A stretch of DNA of 5,193 bases from a bacterium (GTDB taxonomy: Bacteria; Patescibacteriota; WWE3; 2-01-FULL-39-13; JAQBTZ01): contig JAQBTZ010000053.1 in NCBI GenBank assembly GCA_027624675.1, forward strand, positions 1 through 5,193, written 5' to 3'. Below are positions 1 through 4,712 of the stretch, in pieces. The translations under genes and the position numbers were made by a program. The notes beneath the pieces were generated by a model. It saw only the letters and a list, made by a program, of their open reading frames with translations, was not told where the DNA came from and ran no database searches. Numbering within the stretch: position 1 is the stretch's first letter; each line of letters opens with the position of its first letter.

Positions 1-56
1 CATTTTTAATAGGGTAACTAATTACTCTCGATCTGTACTGGACAAGTGCGGACTCT

Positions 57-177
57 CTCAACTATCTCAACCACATCACACTCCTTTGGTTGCGGCCCAC
101 AACTTTTGTTGCTGCTTTTGTCCTAAATACTAAAATAGCTCCGTTAGAAAGTACCTGAGTTGGTTGAGAGGGTTGAG
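57..177. repeat. Inverted pair of 9-bp-phased iteron-like repeats
   Basis: The left arm is ctcaactatctcaacca (57-73). The right arm is tggttgagagggttgag (161-177), whose reverse complement matches the left arm at 15 of 17 bases. Each arm holds two copies of a (G/A)GTTGAG unit whose starts are 9 bp apart, so the structure has direct repeats inside each arm and inverted symmetry between the arms, about an axis near base 117. The spacer between arms is 87 bp. The arms lie in the only gene-free stretch at the left end, just after the nuclease stop codon. This arrangement fits multimeric protein-binding sites, such as replication iterons, integrase or excisionase arm sites, or a packaging-recognition site. 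The sequence does not tell which. The repeat is directly seen; its function is inference. Confidence 0.6.
89..111. repeat. Imperfect palindrome with overlapping alternative hairpin
   Basis: GTTGCGGCCCACAAC (89-103) is a 15-bp odd palindrome with one mismatched pair. As minus-strand RNA the mismatch becomes a U-G wobble, giving a 6-bp stem with a 3-base loop. The CAAC at 100-103 can alternatively pair with GTTG at 108-111 across a TTTT loop, so two hairpins are mutually exclusive. There is no U-run after the stem in the minus-strand (gene) direction, so it does not look like a standard terminator for the upstream operon. It sits between the two iteron arms, which suggests a DNA structure or dimeric binding site. 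That role is inferred. Confidence 0.35.
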
Positions 178-180
178 TGA

Positions 181-522
181 TTATTCATCTTCCTGAAGTT
201 TAAAAAAGAATTCCATATCTATTATCGCAAGCGGACGTTCTCTATTCATTTTAATTATTAGAAGAGGTGTTTGATTAGTGTGCCGCTTTGCTTGTTCAAA
301 ATGATTATAAATTTGCCGAAACTCTTGTCTATTTTTGGTTTCAATACTAAAGGGAAATAATTTTCTAGCTATTTGTGTCAGTAGTTTTATATCCGCACCT
401 GTTTCAGATCTCATAGATGTTCTAATGTCTTGCTTTGTCAGTACAGGATAAAGTTTGACTATACGGTCTCTAACTAAATTCTGTAGATATCGACCCTTGG
501 CTTGTTTTGAATCGTTTTTCAT
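181..522 (-). CDS. Small PD-(D/E)XK family nuclease
   Basis: This 113-residue protein looks like a compact nuclease of the PD-(D/E)XK fold, of a type common in marine phage replication modules and often labelled endonuclease or resolvase-like. The visible core is GAD (residues 42-44) followed by FSIETKNR (58-65), which gives the likely metal-binding and catalytic set D44, E61 and K63. A downstream QAK segment (77-79) sits where this family usually has a conserved Gln-Ala. A hydrophobic strand (LLII, 87-90) and a terminal EFFFKL segment complete the fold. The length is typical of the minimal family. The start codon at 522 directly follows the TAA of the primase-helicase with no spacing and no clear Shine-Dalgarno sequence, which suggests translational coupling. 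The likely role is processing branched or nicked replication intermediates. A role against a helper phage or host DNA cannot be excluded. The fold call is fairly firm; the substrate is unknown. Confidence 0.75.
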   Translation of the reverse strand: MKNDSKQAKGRYLQNLVRDRIVKLYPVLTKQDIRTSMRSETGADIKLLTQIARKLFPFSIETKNRQEFRQIYNHFEQAKRHTNQTPLLIIKMNRERPLAIIDMEFFFKLQEDE

Positions 523-2967
523 TTAATAGACATTAGAAGAGAGCCCGCTAATAGATTGTAATTGCGGCATATCTGGAATTTTAATTATAAAATCTTGAAG
601 TGCATAATTTTTTGGATCAACTAAACCTAACTCTTCTTTGTGTGTTTCAAAATCATATTCATTTAAAATAGTTTCTGGGTCTCTCACACCTCTATTAATA
701 ATAGATTTTAATTTTTCAAATTTATTAATTAATTTGTCTTTTCCTTCTATTTCATATTTTGAATTTTTAAGTTTGCTTAGATCTAAACCGCCTTGATATA
801 AACTTTTAGCATTTGAGAATATTTTTGCTTCATCTTTTATTGCGTTAGTAATGCTGTACCCATATCTTATAATTTTTTCTAATTGTTTAGGCTCAAAATC
901 TCTGAAGCTTTTATTAGGTATCGGCGATCTATTGTCATCTAATATATAATATCTATTTCTGGTTCCGTTAATATCGATCTGTTTTGTCTGCTTTTTATTG
1001 TTCCAGAGTAGGCAATTTGCACTTAAGAATTTATATAGGGCGTCATCCGAACAAGAGCCATAATTAGTTTTTTTTTTGTATTGATCAGGAGTAGTTAGTT
1101 TAGATTTTAATTCATCAAAAGATAAAATCCCCGTAAAAGAATTATCAAAAACTTGATTGTTATATTCAGGATTTTTTAATTCATTTTCTAATATTTTCTG
1201 CATAGGATGTTTTGATTGCTCAATAAGTTCTAGTAAGTCATCTGTTTTAGGTGCTCTTCGCTTAAATATTTTAGGATCTTTGATTACGACTGTATTTTTA
1301 AAATAATAGAGAAGTGCGGCGGCACCTTCATCAGAATCTACAAACGACCAGGCCTTATCAAAAAGATCTGCCATTGCTTCAAGCTCTTGCTCTGTCGTTC
1401 TGATATTTATAAAATAATATCTTCTGCCACCTGGATTAGCACTTAACACCCTAGGATCATTTGAGAATAGTACAAAATTAGTATTGTTAATTAGTTTGAC
1501 CATAGGTTTATTTTTAAAATTGCAAGTATAGTAATCATCACAAACAAAATTTTTTAAAGAGTTAGTACCTTCATTTTTACTTTTAAAATCCCCAAGTGAT
1601 AATTCATTTAGCACGATTACCTCTGTTCCAATTAGTAGGGTATTATGATTATTGATTAAGTGCTTATAATTTGCGTTTTCATTTACGTTGTGGAAACCTT
1701 TTACTCTTGAGATAATTCTTGCTAGTAATCCTTTTCCGGTTCCTTCAACTTCTGAAACCATTACAATTGCCCATTTTATTTTTTCGCCAGGATATTGAAC
1801 GTAATAAGCAATTGTTTGTTCGATGACTTCCCATTTGTCAGATCCAAATTGTTCCTTGTAAAGATCTATCAAAAAACTGACATCTCCTTCTTTGGGTTGA
1901 ATATAATTGGGCTTATAAATATTTAATACTGCACCAGGCTCTAATAATGGTATCTCATTTTCTTTAAGATAAATAAGTCCTGGTGGATATTTTGAATTCG
2001 TTATGAATGTCTTGGCTTTTTTAAATTTTGGATTTTCTAATAATTCTTTTGATAGGTTACTATTTAGATGTTTGTAAAAATTATTTATTTGTGCACTTAA
2101 TTGAAAATTAACAGATCCAACTTCCACAAACATATCATTTGATTGCACATAGACATATTTATCCAACAATGTAAGAGCGTTTTTTTTCTCTTCTTTCTCT
2201 TGTAATGTCTGCTTAATGCTTTGCCAGACTGATTTATCTATCGCAGATTTGTAATGGACCCAATAAATAGACTCAGGTTTCATTGTTTGCTCTAGATTAT
2301 ATTTATCAGGAAATTTATCAGCGATATCCCAACCAACAGAAAACTCATTATTAGATAATTCTGCGAGTTTGAAATATTTTATATTTGTAGTTATTCCTTT
2401 TTTAACCAGGCTATAAGCAATTGTGTGCATTGCTTCTCTACCAGGGTCATCGTTATCTGGAAATAAATAAACTTCTTTGTTTTTAAGTATTTCAAAATTA
2501 AAATCATAAACATTATTTACTCCACCGTACCAAGTCGTAGTGAGATAATAGGATTTAATTAAGGGATTCTTATTTGCAAAATGCAAACATTTTTCCCCCT
2601 CTACAATTAGGATAGGTTTATTAGATTCTATAATTTCTTTACTATTGTAAAAACTTTTATAGCCTAACCACTTTCTTTGCTTCCAAATATTTATAGGTTT
2701 ACCTTCAACGGTTTTATTCCACTGAGTCCAGGGTTTGATGTCTTTCTTTCCATTATCATCTGATCTTTCAGTATAATGGGTTAGTTTGCCTTCTTCATTG
2801 TGCCAAGCCGTAATATCTCCACTTGATTTTTTATTTAACCAAATTCTATGATCATTATTACTCCAACTTGTGGGCAAGCTATCATCGGGAAAAGTTTGAA
2901 TATATCCGTCTTTTGAAACCGATTCTGATTTATTAGATTCATTATAATCTTCTAAAATTATACTCAT
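523..2967 (-). CDS. Toprim and SF3-type helicase (primase-helicase, DUF5906-like)
   Basis: This 814-residue replication protein is probably the replication initiator and helicase of the element. The N-terminal region leads into a Toprim domain with IVEGEK (121-126) and FPDNDDPG (169-176), the acidic signatures that bind metal in primases and topoisomerases. A linker of about 200 residues follows. The ATPase domain (about 395-560) has a Walker A EVEGTGKG (406-413, K412), a hydrophobic strand ending in acidic E455 (VIVLNEL, 450-456), an SF3-like motif C FVLFSND (498-504) and a possible arginine finger in GGRRYY (513-518). This order matches phage D5-like and DUF5906 primase-helicases. Residues of about 615-680 look like a small DNA-binding domain, and about 120 further residues form an unassigned C-terminal extension. 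An in-frame TAA at 2992-2994 bounds the start. No Shine-Dalgarno sequence is visible. A run of ten A residues in the coding strand (1068-1077, K631-K633) is a possible slippage or sequencing-error site. No zinc-finger cysteine set is seen, so true primer synthesis is uncertain; helicase function is well supported. Confidence 0.88.
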   Translation of the reverse strand: MSIILEDYNESNKSESVSKDGYIQTFPDDSLPTSWSNNDHRIWLNKKSSGDITAWHNEEGKLTHYTERSDDNGKKDIKPWTQWNKTVEGKPINIWKQRKWLGYKSFYNSKEIIESNKPILIVEGEKCLHFANKNPLIKSYYLTTTWYGGVNNVYDFNFEILKNKEVYLFPDNDDPGREAMHTIAYSLVKKGITTNIKYFKLAELSNNEFSVGWDIADKFPDKYNLEQTMKPESIYWVHYKSAIDKSVWQSIKQTLQEKEEKKNALTLLDKYVYVQSNDMFVEVGSVNFQLSAQINNFYKHLNSNLSKELLENPKFKKAKTFITNSKYPPGLIYLKENEIPLLEPGAVLNIYKPNYIQPKEGDVSFLIDLYKEQFGSDKWEVIEQTIAYYVQYPGEKIKWAIVMVSEVEGTGKGLLARIISRVKGFHNVNENANYKHLINNHNTLLIGTEVIVLNELSLGDFKSKNEGTNSLKNFVCDDYYTCNFKNKPMVKLINNTNFVLFSNDPRVLSANPGGRRYYFINIRTTEQELEAMADLFDKAWSFVDSDEGAAALLYYFKNTVVIKDPKIFKRRAPKTDDLLELIEQSKHPMQKILENELKNPEYNNQVFDNSFTGILSFDELKSKLTTPDQYKKKTNYGSCSDDALYKFLSANCLLWNNKKQTKQIDINGTRNRYYILDDNRSPIPNKSFRDFEPKQLEKIIRYGYSITNAIKDEAKIFSNAKSLYQGGLDLSKLKNSKYEIEGKDKLINKFEKLKSIINRGVRDPETILNEYDFETHKEELGLVDPKNYALQDFIIKIPDMPQLQSISGLSSNVY

Positions 2968-3003
2968 AATTCTAGATTTTTTAATATTTTTTTATAATGT
3001 AAT

Positions 3004-3032
3004 AATTTAATTAGTTTTTGTTTTTGTGTCAT
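3004..3032 (-). promoter_or_regulatory. Possible promoter for primase-helicase and nuclease
   Basis: On the minus strand ATGACA (3027-3032, five of six matches to a -35 box) is separated by 17 bp from TAAATT (3004-3009, four of six matches to a -10 box). It lies in the 82-bp gap between the 222-residue gene and the primase-helicase, the longest gap between genes in the operon. An AT-only palindrome TAATTTAATTA (3003-3013) overlaps the -10 element and could be an operator. The region is almost entirely A and T, so such matches arise easily by chance. The call is tentative. Confidence 0.25.
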
Positions 3033-3049
3033 AAAAATAGTAATTTTTT

Positions 3050-3718
3050 TTAATCCATCCCAAGCAGGTAGGCTAAGCCACCTTTGGTTGTGTCGTCTTT
3101 TTTTTTGCTATTAAGTTCTTCTAGAAATTTTTCAAAACTTCTGTCCACTGCTTCAGTCTCAGTTATGATCTCACGCATTGCGGCTAGATCTCTCTCAAAT
3201 CGTGCTGTTTCCTCGGCTGCTGCTTTTTTTTTATTTTCAATTTCAAGTAATTGTGTCGGGTGCTTATTTATAAAACGTAAATCCTCATCTGCCATAGACG
3301 CTCTCTGTCTTGGGTTGCTATAACTTTTATTAAGAATTTGTTTAATGTTATTCTTCTCTTCGGGCGTAGTTGCTGTGTCCCTCGAGACCGCCCAAGTGTT
3401 CACGCCGTCGAAGCTTCGGAACCTATAATCGTTTTTTGGATTCATTTTAACGGCACCATAAAGTGTATTCTTAATGTTTTTATTTGGTTCTGTCTTATCT
3501 AGTAAATTCTTTTGTTTGAATTCTTTAATATCTTTATCAAGTATTTGCTGACGCTTAATTAATGTGCTCAGGGAAACATCACTATTTAACTTTTCTTTCT
3601 CTGTTGGTAGATCTTCTTCCGTTCCCGTAAATTTTGGGACAATAAAATCTTTTGTTAAATATTTCGCCTTCGTCAGGAATTTTCGTGCAGCTAAATGATT
3701 CTTGATTATTTCACTCAT
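3050..3718 (-). CDS. Unrecognised 222-residue protein, charged and coiled-coil-like C-terminal half
   Basis: I do not recognise this protein. It is hydrophilic, with no signal peptide or membrane segment. The N-terminal part is basic (KNHLAARKFLTKAKYLTK). Residues of about 50-72 and 152-205 are highly charged and helix-prone, and the second block (Glu, Lys, Arg and Ala rich) is a good coiled-coil candidate. The centre (about 84-112) contains aromatic and glycine residues that may form a small folded unit. The protein ends in GGLAYLLGMD, a terminal Gly-Gly-Leu-Ala pattern that I recall from hypothetical marine phage proteins. Its start codon overlaps the stop of the 117-residue gene (TGATG), with a good Shine-Dalgarno sequence 7 bases upstream, so the two genes are translationally coupled and probably work together. 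Two A9 runs encode KKK triplets (3098-3106 and 3224-3232). A scaffold-like or helper-capsid-interacting role is possible by analogy with satellites but is not shown by the sequence. Confidence 0.8.
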   Translation of the reverse strand: MSEIIKNHLAARKFLTKAKYLTKDFIVPKFTGTEEDLPTEKEKLNSDVSLSTLIKRQQILDKDIKEFKQKNLLDKTEPNKNIKNTLYGAVKMNPKNDYRFRSFDGVNTWAVSRDTATTPEEKNNIKQILNKSYSNPRQRASMADEDLRFINKHPTQLLEIENKKKAAAEETARFERDLAAMREIITETEAVDRSFEKFLEELNSKKKDDTTKGGLAYLLGMD

Positions 3719-4071
3719 CAGATTACTCCCTTGTCGATTAATTCCTGTAACTTCTCTAACATTTCAGCTTCTGACATTGCCTTGATTTGTCTTTCTGAAT
3801 AGAATTTAGAAAGGTACGGTGCAACATCATCAACACTCGCTAATTCTTTTTTAGATTCTATGGTAAATTCTTTGTTAGTTTTTTTAAACCATAAATCGAT
3901 TGGAGAACCGCTGGGTATAGGAAAATTAAGTATATTATTTGACGGCTTTGGCTTTGGTTTAGGCTTATCAAAATCAAATTCTAGCTGAACAGGTCCACCT
4001 TCTTTTAATTTCTTAATAGGTTTAATTTTAAGAGGTTTTCTATTATCGTAAATTGTTTTTTCTATGGGCAT
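3718..4071 (-). CDS. Unrecognised 117-residue protein with Lys-Pro repeat
   Basis: I do not recognise this protein. The N-terminal third is basic and contains GGP (25-27) and a strand-like QLEFDFD (29-35). It is followed by a perfect alternating KPKPKPKP stretch (36-43), an extended, rigid linker of the kind that often tethers two interaction modules. A more hydrophobic segment follows (ILNFPIPSG...PIDLWF, about 47-62). The C-terminal third (about 84-114) is predicted helical and acidic (SERQIKAMSEAEMLEKLQELIDKG). No enzyme motif, signal peptide or membrane helix is visible. The gene starts 3 bases after the stop of the helix-turn-helix gene, has a good Shine-Dalgarno sequence (AGAGGAA) and overlaps the next gene by one base. 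It is probably an adaptor or interaction protein acting with the 222-residue partner, which is inferred from coupling only. Confidence 0.8.
   Translation of the reverse strand: MPIEKTIYDNRKPLKIKPIKKLKEGGPVQLEFDFDKPKPKPKPSNNILNFPIPSGSPIDLWFKKTNKEFTIESKKELASVDDVAPYLSKFYSERQIKAMSEAEMLEKLQELIDKGVI
3726..3732 (-). promoter_or_regulatory. Shine-Dalgarno site of the 222-residue gene
   Basis: AAGGGAG on the minus strand lies 7 bases upstream of the ATG at 3718, inside the end of the 117-residue gene. It supports the start that overlaps the upstream stop codon (TGATG). It is one of only two clear Shine-Dalgarno sequences at gene starts in the window. Confidence 0.6.
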
Positions 4072-4074
4072 AAA

Positions 4075-4326
4075 TTATTCCTCTAACTCCCCGACTTGCT
4101 TTAGAAACCACTCTTGGAAAGTATTTGGATCCACTACGTAATAATTTGACCCAGGCACTTTTCGTAGGCCCATTTCAATAATATCTTGTTTAGCTTTTTT
4201 TAATAATTTACCTTTTACTTTTATAGTGTCCCCATATAGCCAGGTCTTCCAAGTTTTCTCTTTGATACTAAACATCTGTTTAATTTCGTGAGATTGGTAC
4301 CAACGATTGTCAAATTTTAATTCCAT
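4075..4326 (-). CDS. Excisionase/AlpA-like helix-turn-helix DNA-binding protein
   Basis: This 83-residue protein has the size and layout of small winged helix-turn-helix regulators carried by integrative elements. Residues of about 10-31 (WYQSHEIKQMF, turn SIKE, then KTWKTWLY) read as the first helix, turn and recognition helix. A basic stretch (KVKGKLLKKAK, 36-46) follows. LRKVPGSNYYVVDPNTFQEWFL (54-75) resembles the wing and closing helix of MerR-, Xis- and AlpA-type domains, where a residue pattern of Tyr-x-Val/Ile-Asp followed by Phe-x-x-Trp is common. It would bind DNA as a recombination directionality factor, as a transcriptional activator of the replication genes, or both. It lies two genes downstream of the integrase in the same operon, as expected for a factor controlling excision. 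Its 53-bp leader holds a C6 run and no Shine-Dalgarno sequence. The domain type is fairly secure; the choice between excisionase and regulator is open. Confidence 0.7.
   Translation of the reverse strand: MELKFDNRWYQSHEIKQMFSIKEKTWKTWLYGDTIKVKGKLLKKAKQDIIEMGLRKVPGSNYYVVDPNTFQEWFLKQVGELEE
4078..4084 (-). promoter_or_regulatory. Shine-Dalgarno site of the 117-residue gene
   Basis: AGAGGAA on the minus strand lies 6 bases upstream of the ATG at 4071 and overlaps the last codons of the helix-turn-helix gene. It fixes the start of the 117-residue gene. The helix-turn-helix gene, the primase-helicase, the nuclease and the 103-residue gene lack a comparable site. Confidence 0.6.
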
Positions 4327-4379
4327 TTGACGTTAGTTCTATCACGGGGGGCAGATTAGATTACTAGGGCTAATATTAT
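4327..4379 (-). other. Leader of the helix-turn-helix gene with GC-rich patch
   Basis: This 53-bp gap contains a GC-rich patch with six consecutive C on the minus strand (4346-4351), unusual against the AT-rich background. It also has a tandem TAATC TAATC just upstream of it and a short ATTA...TAAT inverted element. I see no convincing -35/-10 pair and no Shine-Dalgarno sequence. It may be an autoregulatory or excisionase-binding site for the downstream protein. This is inferred only from position and composition. Confidence 0.25.
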
Positions 4380-4691
4380 TTATTTCTTGCGGTATCTGTA
4401 CTTACTAGGAGGAGTTTTTATGAGACCCATAATTCCTTCTCTATTATTAATTAAATGACGTTTATAGAAATCATTCTTTGCTGTGTTGTCTTCCATAATT
4501 TTATTTAAATAAGATTCTTTATTCGTGTACCCTTTATAAAACATCTCCATTAACTCTTTGAAATTTCTATTTTTAGTAAGTCTCTTCCAGGCGTTTAAAG
4601 AGGTCTCATTGTATCTTTTTTTATATTGAACAATTTTGGTTTGAATAATTCGTATTACAAAACTATCTGCTTTAGGTCTTCTGTTTGGCAT
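4380..4691 (-). CDS. Unrecognised small basic protein (103 residues)
   Basis: I do not recognise this protein. It is strongly basic, with a Lys/Arg-rich N-terminus (MPNRRPKAD), a helix-prone centre containing several aromatic residues (SLNAWKRLTKNRNFKELMEMFYKGY, about 31-55) and a very basic end (PPSKYRYRKK). Net positive charge and small size suggest nucleic-acid binding, but no helix-turn-helix, zinc or enzyme motif is clear. It starts 21 bases after the integrase stop codon, is followed by a 53-bp gap and then the helix-turn-helix gene, and has no Shine-Dalgarno sequence. Being next to the integrase it may assist recombination or act in regulation. That is inference from neighbourhood only. 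Confidence 0.65.
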   Translation of the reverse strand: MPNRRPKADSFVIRIIQTKIVQYKKRYNETSLNAWKRLTKNRNFKELMEMFYKGYTNKESYLNKIMEDNTAKNDFYKRHLINNREGIMGLIKTPPSKYRYRKK

Positions 4692-4712
4692 TAATAAATC
4701 TTAGAACAAGTG

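Noticed and set aside
1..3. Start codon of a further minus-strand gene at the left edge
   Set aside because: An ATG is present on the minus strand at 3..1, but it has no Shine-Dalgarno sequence and no coding sequence is available to judge it.
89..120. Rho-independent terminator after the nuclease gene
   Set aside because: In the minus-strand direction the hairpin is followed by CAAAGGAG rather than a U-run. In the plus direction the stem has an unpaired C-A and only short T runs.
140..180. tRNA-like segment (GAGTTGGTTGAGAGG resembles a D-arm)
   Set aside because: The D-stem would contain a mismatch, no anticodon or T-arm follows, and the segment runs straight into the nuclease gene. The match is explained by the GGTTGAG repeats.
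3084..3323. 79-codon open frame on the plus strand opposite the 222-residue gene
   Set aside because: It is a Ser/Phe/Leu-rich antisense shadow of the Lys/Glu/Ala-rich coding strand, with no ribosome site and against the uniform minus-strand direction of all other genes.
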